NCBI RefSeq assembly: GCF_005239225.2
Contig: NC_133293.1
Location: forward strand, 4,030,001 to 4,094,000
From: Populus alba
Lineage: Eukaryota > Streptophyta > Magnoliopsida > Malpighiales > Salicaceae
DNA: 64,000 nt
Direction of reading: 5' to 3'
A program made the position numbers and the translations under genes. The stretch's first letter is position 1. The number at the start of each line of letters is the position of its first letter. The notes below the pieces were generated by a model. The model was given only the letters and a program-made list of their open reading frames with translations. It did not search any database and was not told the origin of the DNA. Below, piece by piece: positions 35,191 through 46,373 of the stretch.

Positions 35191-37102
35191 TTTGAAAAAA
35201 AAAAATTAATTCCTTGTCTTTTAATTTCTTTCAATTGCACCTTGAATTGACCATAAACTTCTAATTTTATCCTTGTCAAACTTCAATTGGGTCCCCAACG
35301 TTTGACGCCTTTTGCAAAATGATCCTTGGCTATGAATTTCTTTAATTGAGCCCTTAATTGACCCAAATCTTTTGATTTTCTTGTAATTTTATCTTTGATT
35401 TGAATAAATTGACTTGGTAAGAATTAAAGTTTATTTTATAAAATTTAAATCTTCTCAATTAAGCTCAAATTGGGTTCCCAAACTTAATTTTTCACCAACT
35501 AAGCCCATAATAAAATTAATTTGTCTCATTTAAACTATAATTATGTCCTTGCACCTAATTAAATCCTTTAATTAATCCCAAATTAATTCTTAAATATAAT
35601 TAAACTTTAATTTGACCCATGATTAAGTCAAATTAGCCTATTAAAAATCTAATTATATCGTTAGACTTAATTTTTATGCAGATTCATCCAATAATGATTT
35701 AATTTGATATTAAATCTGTATTGTCTCTTCAGTTTTGGGTATAATGGGGATACAATTATGCTCTCAGTTCCATTCAAAATTGCAGCTTGATCTTCCTCTA
35801 TATTTAAAATTCTATCAGCTTCTTTTTGCTACAAGTTTTCTTGCTATTATTATTATTATTATTATTATTATTTATTGATTTTTTTATTTTGGAAAGAAAG
35901 AAAATGAATTTGAAAAATAACCCAGAAATAGGTTATGCATTTTATATGCCTAAAATCTTCCACCTTGATCAAATGATGCATGGTCAAAATCTTTTGCTTT
36001 TCATCTTTATTTTCATTAACCAACTCATCCATAGGTGTGGCAACATGTCTTTTTGTCTTTTTTGTATTATGAACCCTTCTTGTTAGTCTCTCTTACAAAC
36101 TTGTAATCATAGCATCTTGTCAATCCATTCAATCCTTTATATCATTAAAAACCACATTCATACACTCAAATTATTATTGCATTACCTATAATAAAAAGAA
36201 TGTGTTCTTCCCTCCTTGGTGATGACTCGTCATTGGAATAAATCACCAAATCTAATATTTTTATCCTTAACTGTTTACACTTAACAATATCACTCCACTC
36301 ATGTTTCACTCAAATTCTGGCTTTTCACAATAATAGTTTGATATTTTTGTCTTTTACCTCTTATGCTCTTCTCTTCGGTTCTTTAGAGAACTAACCAAAA
36401 ACAATTAAAAAAATTTAGTTCATAACTTTTTAAACAAAGATTTCAAGACACAAGGCAACTAAGGAAAGAGTAATGAAAATGAAATAAAAAAAGAAAATAA
36501 ATAAAAAAACAAAATCCAAGAATGATTATGAAACTTGAAAACAATGTATGCTCAATATCCTAAAATAAAATTTTCAATAGACCCTATTAGTGAAACATTG
36601 ATTTAGCATAATTGATTTGTAATGTTCTTTGGGACCTTAAATCAAAATTTTATAGTTTCAACAACCTGAAATTAATTTCTAAGCAAACAATACCCACTAA
36701 TCAAAGACAAGCTTATGCAAATTATAATTTCTCAAGTATCCAAATTCATATTCTGTAATCTTTATTTTTTCAACATAAGTTACACTTATGCGACCTTTTC
36801 TTTTCATCTTTTATACTATTAGAAAATAGATATAACATAACAAAAAATTTTGTCTTGTCTTTTTTATAGGGTCGCAAAAAATTCAAGAATAAAGATCAAA
36901 ACAAATAATGTATAAATTTAAATATAGATATATAAAACCTGATTTTAGAGTCTTGCTCTGTTATCAACTAATGCTATCTTGAAGGGTAAGAATGAACCCA
37001 CAATCAAGATTGAACACAACCCAAGAATGCTAAAATTAGATTGATAGATAACCAAATCAAATAATTACTAGAACCTAGGAATTGGAGTTATTAGATGAAA
37101 GA
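35191..37102. other. Degenerate repeat DNA, possibly old LTR-retroelement sequence
   Basis: 35200-35720 repeats the theme TTAATTTGAC/AATTGGGTCC several times in loose copies. A (TTA)n microsatellite lies at 35844-35873. At about 36955-36980 the minus strand reads TTGATAACAGAGCAAGA, a weak match to the initiator tRNA-Met primer site, so an old minus-strand LTR element may sit to its right. No coding frame survives. Confidence 0.35.
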
Positions 37103-39090
37103 TGTAACGGCCCGGCTTTTTCAAGGCCAAAATTGATGGAATTTTGTTTTCGTTCGGTTTCTGGATTTTTTTCACCACATCATTCTTTAGATTTATCTTT
37201 GCATTTTATTCATTATCAAGGCACAATCTACGTAGGATAATGTAAATCAACATTCCCTTAAAACAGATTCTCAATACATGTGCCCATAATATTATATTTT
37301 CATACTCATAGGTTTATATTACATTGTATCGACATACTCATAAATTCACATTTTTGTTCTAGTCTCGTTAACATTACGAGATCATACAAAAGTGTCGAAC
37401 AACAAGTTACACAACTAGTACTTTCGTTATCCTTACCTCATGTAATTTCACAACATGACATCCTCATTTGATGAATACCTTATATGTATATTGATTAGTA
37501 TTTAAAAGTGCATTTTTATCAAGGTTTTATATCATCATTTTGCACTTGAAGTATCAATAACTCCTTAACTAAAACATGTTTTATAATAACATATTTAATA
37601 ATATAAGATACCTTTAATTTATGGTAAATGTTCATCTTAAATGCAGGTCTATCATATAAATAAAAGGATTGATTGATGAGTTTAAATACTAAAATTGAAA
37701 GGACAAAAAGAGTGCCAAACTTAGAAAAGAGATGTTGGTGTAGTCCAAGCTGGAACACTGTTCGGTAATTGTGTCATATTTGGAGTTGTAGATCTTGGAT
37801 TTAGGTTTGTTTTATATGGATGGAAAGGTAAGACATAGGCCTAAAACATTAATGGGGGTCCAAGATTTAAAAAGGCTGTTTTCAAGTCCAAATTATAGCA
37901 ACAACGGAGAAGTCTGAATCTATCCTGTAGCCCAGACACTGTTCAGTGTTCAGTGTTCAACCCATATCTCGAGTTCTAAAAGTCCAAATGACCTCAATTT
38001 TTTTTCCTGGAAAGATAAGACAATTTCCTACAACTTTCATTGTACAATTAGTTTCAATTCTGATGTTAACAATGACATTTTGTTCAGACAAGAAGATAAG
38101 GATTTTCACCAAGTCAAGAGTTGGCCACCCACTTAACAATTAGTCATCAAATCAATAGTTCCAAATTTTGGTCTATAAAAGGAGACCTTTTCCATGCATT
38201 TAGGGGCTTGGTTGTTCAGATCAAGAACTTGCTCTTACTCTCTCTCTTTATATTTTTATAATGCTTAAATTTTGCTTTCATTAATATCTTGTTTATGCTT
38301 TTCATTTCCTTTCCTTTACTTGGTTAACTTGTATCTTAGTTATGTTCTTATCTTATTTATTTATGTTTCTCTCTTTCATTATGTTTAGCTAAGTTTATTA
38401 TATCAAGGTGAAAAGGTTATACTAATGGTGTAAGAATAAGTATAGTGTAAACTCAACATGGACTTTAATGTTTGATACTAACATGTTTTGTATTTGTTAT
38501 CTTGTTCACTCTTAACACTTTGTTTGTTAAATGGTTAATCTAGATTTGTGTTGTATAACACTTGGTACAATAAATGCTTGGCACTTTTATAGCCCAACTG
38601 TATGGTATAACCTACACCTATGCTATGAAAGGATCTTGATTTGTTGTTAACATAAGTTATAATTATGAATACCTGACAATATTTACAAGTATTAGCATTA
38701 TTCAAATAAGATAACTAATATAATCATGTTAACAATTTATAATCCGATTAGAACCTCATTTGTGTGTGGTTTCCAGTTGATAATAAGAGTTTACACTACA
38801 CTTCTTTGAAATACCATTAGTGGATCTTCTAACCTTAACACTTGTTTTTATCATTGTTTAATTCTCACATTGATCTTCCATCTCAAATCTCTCATCAACT
38901 TATTCTTCTTCTTCTTCTTTTTCTTTATTACTATTACTATTACTATTACTATTGTTATTGTTGTTGTTGTATTATTGTTATTTATAATTTATACAATTAA
39001 CCTCCTTATGGTTCGACCGCGGTCTTGCCGGGTTATTTATTACTTCGACACTCCTGCATTTGGGAGAAGGCATCAATTTTTTGGTCGTGT
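37103..39090 (+). mobile_element. LTR-like block starting TGTAACGGCCCGGC, with TATA box at 38173
   Basis: The sharp TG start after AAAGA, the TATA box GGTCTATAAAAGGAGACC (about 38170-38187) and the GGTTCGACCGCGGTCTTGCCGG segment (about 39008-39030), familiar from plant LTR 3' regions, argue for a long LTR. A (TTC)n/(ATT)n/(TGT)n tract lies at 38905-38975. The matching second LTR was not found in the window, so this could be a long solo LTR that ends at 41087 (TTTACA, followed by AAAAA against AAAGA at the left) or a truncated copy. Confidence 0.45.
38173..38180 (+). promoter_or_regulatory. TATA box of the LTR-like block
   Basis: CTATAAAAGGAG in a CG-poor setting, followed 50-80 bp later by CT-rich leader-like sequence (TACTCTCTCTCTTT), as in plant LTR promoters. 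Confidence 0.5.
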
Positions 39091-39110
39091 TAATTTGTTG
39101 AGGACAACAA

Positions 39111-39660
39111 AATTTGATAGTGAAAGCAAATTCATTGTGGATGACATAATGCGGCAGCGAACATTGATTCGTTGCAGACACTAGAATTTAGCAGCGAAAA
39201 TTGATTCGCTATGGACAACATAATTTGACAGCAAAACTAGTTTGCTGGTGGTAACACAAATTGGCGGCAGAACCGATTCGCTGCAGCCACTATAATTCGG
39301 TAGCGAAAACTGATTTGCTATAGACACCATAATTCAGCAGCGAAAACTGATTCGTTGTCGGCATCATCATTCGACAGTGAAAACTAGTTCATTGCAGGCC
39401 ACACAATTGATAGCAAAAGCATATTCGTTGCAGACAATACAATTCAGCAGTGAAAGCAGATTCGTTGCGGATGACATAATTTGGCAGTGAAAACTGATTT
39501 GCTGCGGACACCATGATTCGGCAGGAAAAATTGACTCGTTACAGGCAACACAATTTAGCAGTGAGACTAACTCGATGCTGATATAGAAATTGTTGACGAG
39601 AACTAAGTCGCTGCTAACTCATAAATCATCAACATAACCCCTATCACTGCTGATTCATAC
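39111..39660 (+). repeat. Minisatellite A: about 15 units of 36-37 bp, each able to form a hairpin
   Basis: Unit starts (AATTCRGCAG-like) fall near 39111, 39148, 39185, 39222, 39258, 39294, 39331, 39368, 39405, 39441, 39479, 39515, 39552, 39587 and 39623. The best unit core is CAGCGAAAACTGATTCGCTG: CAGCGAA pairs with TTCGCTG across a 6-base loop. Copies diverge by several bases each, so the array is old, yet spacing is nearly constant. Confidence 0.85.
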
Positions 39661-40680
39661 TCCAATTCATATCACAAAGGCAGGAACAATGCACCATCAA
39701 ATCTCAACGTGCATATTTGATTTAGGTTCTTCTAACTACTAACTCAAGTTATACAAATCCATTCATCACACAACAAAGTTAAGGCATTATCAATGGGCAA
39801 TTTTTATTTCAACTGCAGCATGTTTCTTCAAGATTTATTATCAATATATTTTCATATAACTACATCAACCAAACATGCTAAATCACACCATTAACACAAG
39901 TATAATTCTGTTTCGGTTTCACTTGATCTAACATCTCTAACAAGGGTGTCATTTATGCATTTTATTCCTTTAATCCCTATTATGTCCAACCCTCACCAAG
40001 GCCGACCAACTTTCCAAGTTTGTGCATTCAAATTTGCAATATTTCTTTTATTAACTATTCTGGAACCCTGTTTTTTATCTCTCCTTTTAGCTTAGTTCTT
40101 TCCATAATAATTGGAGTAAAATTCCTAGGCCATGCATTTATAGTTTTATTCTTCCTTTCGGTTTTAAGGCCTTAAGAATAAGTGGAGAAGGACATGTTTC
40201 ATACCTCATGAATTTAGTGTTTTTGGGATTGGTTTGACAACATTTCTCCCTTTCTGTTTCCGATTTGCTTCTTCCTCTTTCTCTTTATCAATTTTCTACT
40301 CCTCCTGTAAGTTTCCCATCGATTTTAGGCCTCTACTCCCTTCATATTTATAGTTGTCTAGCCTCCTGTCAAGCTCTCCCTTCTCTCTCTCACGCCTGAG
40401 GCACATGCAGCAGAATTGTTGAGCTCTTTTTAAGAAGGAGAAAAGAAAAAAAAACATGTACCTTGTTTTGGGAAGAAGGAAGGGGGGGCAAGAGCATGCA
40501 GCTTATTTTGGAAAGAGTGGGGAGCCATCCTTTTTCTCTCCTTGTATTTATAGCCCCCAAAGTGTGCTGGGATGTTTGGGAACAAGGTTATCCTTAACCC
40601 CCTTTTAGGTTATCTTGGGCTAGTTTCTATCCCCATTCTCCTCTGGGATAGGTTAGTCAATTCTAATTTTTATTAGGTCT
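39661..40680. other. Non-coding DNA between the two minisatellites
   Basis: On the minus strand two TATA-like motifs, GGGGGCTATAAATACAAGG (about 40541-40559) and ACTATAAATATGAAGGG (about 40338-40354), suggest an LTR or promoter reading leftwards. The minus strand from 41087 starts TGTAAACACC, the same LTR-start word as the gypsy LTR at 2033. No coding frame was seen. Confidence 0.35.
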
Positions 40681-41050
40681 TATACTGTTGCTACCAGTTC
40701 AGAAATTGACAATAAAAACTATGTCGTTGTCCATTCAGAAACTGACAACCAAAATTTTTGTTGTTGCTGATTTAGAAATCAATAGCAAAACTGCGTCACT
40801 GCTGGTTTAGAAATCGACAGCCAATCGTGCCATTGCCGATTCAAAATCGGCAGCAAAAAAATTTTTCGCTGTCGATTCAAAAATCGACAGCAAAACTACG
40901 TCAATGTCGATTCAGAAATTGATAACTAACTATGCCACTACCGATTCATAAATCGATAGCTAAAAAATTGCATTGTTGTCGATTTAGAAATCGACAGCCA
41001 AAAACTGTGCCGTTGCTGATTCAAAAATTGGTAGCGATGGTGGAGTCATT
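40681..41050 (+). repeat. Minisatellite B: about 10 units of 34-37 bp, related to minisatellite A
   Basis: Units centred on ATTCAGAAATCGACAGC fall near 40698, 40734, 40770, 40805, 40839, 40875, 40910, 40943, 40982 and 41019. Several units contain short hairpins such as GCCGATTCAAAATCGGC and GTCGATTCAAAAATCGAC. The segment CAGCAAAACTACGTC resembles CAGCGAAAACTGATTCG of minisatellite A, and the period is the same. Confidence 0.85.
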
Positions 41051-41087
41051 TCCGCTTTAGTTCTCTTTTTTTTTTTTAGGTGTTTAC

Positions 41088-43300
41088 AAAAAACCCCAAC
41101 TCATTGATTATAAAGAATCAATAAATTGAAGTATAAGGATGAGTTCCATAAAGACAATATTATTTCTAAATCTCCTAAAAAAACCTAAATACAATTTAAA
41201 TAACTCTATTATACTAGGTAAAAAGTCTTAAACAAGCTAAAAAAATAACAAAAGAGTTTTAAATAAAATAGAAAAAATAATTATAAACCAATTAGAAAAA
41301 TAATGTATTTCTCACATAGTAGCTTTTTAGCTTTATTACAAAGCCTTCTAGATGTCTGATCATTATGAAATTTTAAACTTATAGAAAATAAGACCTTTAG
41401 AATCTTCTGGACAAATTCCAACTTGAACCAATGGTTGAATCAAAAGTTATACTAGTTAGCATAAAACTATACATTAGAAAAAATTAGCTCAAAACTACTT
41501 CTTCTTATCTAGTCTGCAAGCTACCAAGATTTCTTGCCCAATCCATAAACTACTATACTTTCTGAACTCCTCTTATGTGAAATATATAAATTAAAGTCTT
41601 ATCATTTCTTAAAATCATCTTAACACTTGACTTGGCCCAAATATCTTGAATTCTGCCATTAAATGCATATATGATCTTCTTGTCTATTGGCCTTGTAATA
41701 AGCTTAAACGACACCTCTAATAGATCCTTTAGTGTTGCTTATTGATTCTCATCAAAGGAAAAGTGTTAGGATTAATTTTGAATTCTATATCTAAAATGTA
41801 CTTTTAGTTTTTTTCAATACATGTATTGATGCAGACTCTATAAATATAAAGATCCGCAAATCCATAGACAAATTGACTTCCTCCCAAGAAAGATAAGATC
41901 ATGTTTGAATTTGAGTTTGACCTAGTATGAACCTTGTTATGAAGAACCAAAACTATAAAGAAGACCACCCTCACCTTATGCCTATATCGAGACGCAAACA
42001 AGAAGTATAGAAAACACCGTGAAGATTGATCAATCTTTAAATTAGTTTGAGTAGTTCAATCAAGAACCAACATATAAGAATCACTCATCACATACAATAT
42101 ACAACAACTTTGTTATTATTGTCAAGATTTAATAAAATCCTTATATAAGAGTATTTATAAGAAAACCCTAAAACTAATGGGTTAGACATGCACCCAATTT
42201 AAATAAAGCACAAGCTAGTTAAAATAAGGTTTAAAATAATAAAAATAAATAAAACAATAGTTTAAGATTATTTTTCACCCTTTGTACATATGATAGTGAA
42301 AAATAACCAAGAGAGATAATTGTTGAAGAATCCTTATTGAACAAAAGCTTAATGCCATATAAAATAAGAACTAATTTCTAACCAATTAGTTCTTCTTGTT
42401 TGATATGCAATCCTTGTAAAATAAGTAATCAAAGGCTGCCACATAAGTTTTCAATAGCATTAAAGACTTTTTGTAGTGAATGGAATCCATAACTCTTAAA
42501 AAAACAATGTTTTTATTTTATTTTTTTGCACTTTGCTGACAGATTCTAGGCTCAACTTCAAGCATGTCATTTTCTCTCATACAGATGAATTAGATGACCT
42601 ATTATATATAGTTAAAAAGGTACATATGTCTAGTTTCCAATCCAATTAGAATAGCATCCAAATTTATTTGTTAGTTTCATATATGACCAAAAAAGTGGAT
42701 AGGGGTCTAGACTAGCAAATTTATACCTTTTTAACCCAAGTCTTTTAACTGAGCTCATTGAACTCTTTTTGAATCCACTTCAATTTAGGTCTTATAATAG
42801 ATCCAATGGACATTCCTAATGGATTCTTTCATGTTGTAGCCAGGATTACATCATGTATGTAGAGCATTAATGATGAGATTATCTAAATATCTAGAATTAT
42901 TTATGGACTAGTATAAATATATGTGTTGAGAGTATTTTATCTAAGTCCAAGTCCAAGTTTTCATAGGACTTATTCTCTTAGAAAAGTAATATGATATGAT
43001 ACATGAATGGTTTTTCATTGTACTCTCCTTCTCTTCCTACCTACTCTCTTTTCAATTATTTTCAACAACCAAACTAAGAGCTATATAGCTGATAATAAGT
43101 AAAAAGATGGATTACTATTTCATTATGCTAGGGGCAAAATGGATGGATTTAACAACTCAAATATGCCACTAACATAAATTGAAGCACTACATTCTTAGAA
43201 ACTTAGTATTTACTAGTTTACAATGCCACACTATGTTGCCGCTTGAATACGAAAAAATATAAAACAAATATGTCCATGTCATAGAAAACTATTTGGCATT
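41088..43300. other. Degenerate repeat DNA, probably old LTR-type sequence in two related blocks
   Basis: Blocks at about 41100-41760 and 42150-42860 share words such as AATAGATCC and end-to-end themes (TTGG/CCAACTT...), consistent with two diverged LTR-like copies. A TATA-like ACTCTATAAATATAAAG lies at 41834-41850. The orientation and ends are not resolved. No coding sequence. Confidence 0.3.
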
Positions 43301-43815
43301 GTTATTGAACCTGACCCAACGAATCAACCGTGAAACCTCTTGACCATACTTCTTGGCTAGCCCGAGTTTAAAATTAGACCATGTGACAAACTCAATCAAC
43401 TTGGCGAGTTCAAAGGCAACTCGGATGAATGGTAAAAAACGTGGTTTGGTTTAAAAAAAATTTCAAGATTACTATATATTTTTTTTGAAATATTGAGATG
43501 TCATCATATTGGATCAACTTAAGTTTCACGACTTAACCCATCAAATTTACGATTCGGGTGATAGACTCCATTGGCTATAAGAACTTTATATATTTTTTTA
43601 AAAACTATTTTTACTTAATTCAATGATGATAAAAATAGATGATCATAAAATAAAGAACAAACCAAATGTCAAGACATTTGTTTAAGACTGTGATAATTTT
43701 ATAGAAAACAAACTAAAATAATTTATGAACACAAATTCAAAATCAAGTAAATATTGAAGGATAAAATTAAAAAATAAAGGATGAAAGTAAAAGAAAAAAA
43801 GGAAGATGCAAAAAA
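43301..43815 (+). repeat. Further copies of the GTTAACC/CATGAGACC-type dispersed repeat
   Basis: TTGGATCAACTTAAGTTTCACGACTTAACCCATCAAA and the following GATTCGGGTGATAGACTCC match the unit order of the array at 31995-32835 (given here only as location; the shared words are AACCCATCAAA and GGATAAAATTAAAAA). Confidence 0.5.
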
Positions 43816-44867
43816 ATAAATATATATCTCCTTCACTGTTTATATGAACGATGAAAGAGTTTAGTAGTCACTTTGAATCTTTTACATGTATTAGAAAATA
43901 AATGATTTATTTTTTTATGTTTTTTTTTTTTTATCTTGATTCAATTTTTTTGGTTTTTAAAATACGAAACTGCCAAACTGATTTTTTATATATAAATTTT
44001 GTAACCTGTTTTTAGTTTGATTTCCCGGGTTTGTATTTTTTATTAATTTAATGCATATTCTAAATAATCAGATTATTTTACTGACCCTATCTATAAGATC
44101 CATGTATGTTAAAAAGCACAGCATGTTTTCACCATACAAGAAGAAGCTGTGCAAGAGCATGAGAAAGCAAGTCATTATTTTAATAACCATTATATTTAAT
44201 ATTTCACAGCAAATACAATGGCATCAAGCTCAGCACCTTACCTTGGAGTAGAACCAGAACCAAACATCACCCAACTTTGTTTCTCCATATGTTCAATGAT
44301 TCTCTTAAGTGGCTTTATCAACAAAAGTAAACACATAAAAACAGTCACAGTCACACCGACAAAGTTCACAACATGACCAAAAACTAAAAAGAAAGGCAAA
44401 CTTTACGACACAACCAAAGTATTTTATTTTTTGTCAATTGTACCATAAAAATATTATTTCTGAATTGTATCATTTTGTTAAATATAGCTAACAAAATTTT
44501 TGAAAAAACAACAACATGCTCTTCACATGAGAGTATGAAATTAGAAGGAAAATTCGTCTTTAATACAATATGAAAGAAATATATGTGAGTGGACGGTAAT
44601 TAGAACTATTGCTTCACGTGTCTTGCAAAAGAATTGGAGGAAAACTCTTCTCCAATTTCTTCTTCTTATGGGAATCACACGAGAATCACACATATACTTC
44701 AATGATTAGGGGAATGATTTACAAATTTGATATATATTTAAATTCTATATACAATTCTTTGAATAGTTAAAACAATTGATCATTCAAAGTCATTTTTGCA
44801 TATTTTTAGGTATTTATCTTTAATGAACATGCAACCGATCAGTTAATCTAGATTAATTAGGATCTAG
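43816..44867. other. AT-rich spacer without recognised gene
   Basis: No coding frame is supported. T-rich and A-rich runs only. Confidence 0.35.
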
Positions 44868-45230
44868 GTTGTGAAACTCTTATTTAACATACTTGAGAAA
44901 CTAAAATTGCAAAACTGAAGCCCTAACGGTGAGCCTTTTCTCCATGCTAAATGTTATAAGAGCTGAATTTTTTTTTATTTATTTAAGTGGGTGTCCGGAC
45001 CAGCTTACGCGTACCACGACTAATTCCACGGTTCACTGAACATCCTGCAAATCCAGTGAGTATATAAGGCACCGCGGGGGTGACAGGCATGCATAATAAG
45101 ATTTAAACCCTAGTGCAAAAGAAAAAAACAAGCCTCTTCCACCACTATACCAAGACCTCAAGTGCCACCAGAGCTGAGTTTTTGGCAACATACAAAAGTG
45201 TCCAGCCCGATCTATTGACAAGATCCCTCG
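44868..45230 (-). pseudogene. Truncated mTERF gene copy, split by a SINE
   Basis: Two pieces match the intact mTERF gene 1.5 kb to the right in the same orientation. Piece 1 (about 44868-44966) aligns with 46490-46573 (shared words ATTGCAAAAC, AAGCCCT, GTGAGCCT, TTTTC). Piece 2 (45170-about 45230) aligns with about 46580-46640 (TTTTTGGCAA, CCAGCCC, TTGACAA, AGATCC). Between them lies a SINE with its target duplication. Only the C-terminal end of the gene is present and it is frameshifted. Confidence 0.75.
44967..45169 (-). mobile_element. tRNA-derived SINE (203 bp) with target duplication AGAGCTGA
   Basis: AGAGCTGA lies at 44959-44966 and again at 45170-45177. On the minus strand the element starts TGGTGGCACTTGAGG. 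It has a pol III A box in GGTATAGTGGTGGAAGAGG (45133-45151), a B box in AGGGTTTAAATCTT (45098-45111) and an A-rich tail at 44967-44985. The internal GTGGAATTAGTCGTGG and GGTCCGGACACCCAC stretch is typical of a widespread plant SINE 3' body. The B box has TTAAATC in place of the ideal TTCGAATC. Confidence 0.85.
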
Positions 45231-46373
45231 CAACTTGTTCTTTGGATCTTCCAGTCACGAGCTATTTTATTCATTTTTCCGTCAACTTTCAACATCAAAC
45301 CAAGTTGCCACATGCATTTACAGAGGAACTGTGGCTTTGCGGCAGGGAAGTCATTCTTCTCAGACTCTCTCAGTTGCTCAGCAAAGCAATCCTACTGCAT
45401 CACTCCTGTACATGTGGTTGAATCGCAAACCTAAACCTTTTTATTATTTGAATCGGTCTATCCAAAGGGTACCAAAAGGAGGGTACCGAGCGTGCACCAA
45501 TCAAGCCTCAATAACATCCTGAGATTCATTTACACAAATAATAAAAGCCGCAGAAAGATCAATATCCAGGTAAAATGAAGCCATACTCGTAATTATTCAA
45601 TGGCAGCAAAGGATTTTAGTAAGAAAGCTTCCAAATACAAAATTAACTAAATTGAAACAACTGTGCATTAGTTTCCCAAGTTATATCAAGAAATAATCCC
45701 GGAGAATGTCTGCTATATCTTGCTAGTGGTTTCCCAATTTCATTACTCGCCCACCACCAAAATAATATAGCAAAAAAAGTGTCTCTGCACAGTATCCATC
45801 CACAATTTTTCTGTAAGAATCAAGTACAATTGAGTTCCACCATTACAAGAAGTTTCTCACAAGTATGAGAAAGCAAGAATCCAAAGAAAGAAGGTTGCAC
45901 CGTTATCTTTGAAATCTCAGAGCAATTTCCATCAAGCAGAGTGCCTTGCAGAAGCCGAAATATTCCTCAAGTCTACAGACCATATAAACATATGTGTGGA
46001 TTTTTCCACTACATTCACAAACGTGACCACATAAAAACAATCATTAAGTTCACACAAGACAGGGAAGGGATTGTTATTCAATCATGATGGATGACCTTGT
46101 TGAGCATAAGATTCAATCTGGATGAAAACAAAGAATTCAATAACTCATTTACAGTACTTTTACAACTAGAATTAAATCAAGAAAAATAATAAGAGTTTAG
46201 AACTGCAAGACCTCGATCTATCCTTTCCATCCAAATCAAATGGTGAAATTAGAAACAAAGGACACGATTAGATCAGTTGAAACAATCACAGGAAAAGTGT
46301 GGTGACTGTGATTAAAACGTGAAAGAGCTTAGAACTGCTAGAAAACCACGGTACCCTTTTCATCTATGATCCT
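45231..46373. other. Spacer left of mTERF, includes its probable 3' UTR
   Basis: An open plus frame of 95 aa (45235-45522) has fairly even composition but no family I recognise and no conserved start. The rest shows nothing coding. Confidence 0.35.

Noticed and set aside
38870..39184. 104-aa frame rich in Phe, Ile, Thr and Val
   Set aside because: Translation of TTC/ATT/TGT microsatellites joined to minisatellite A; not protein-like.
39111..41050. CRISPR array (regular 36-37-bp spacing)
   Set aside because: The whole unit repeats, there are no unique spacers, and the genome is a plant's.
45235..45522. 95-aa open frame right of the mTERF relic
   Set aside because: No family recognised, starts inside degraded mTERF sequence, and overlaps a second open frame of similar length; too weak to call.
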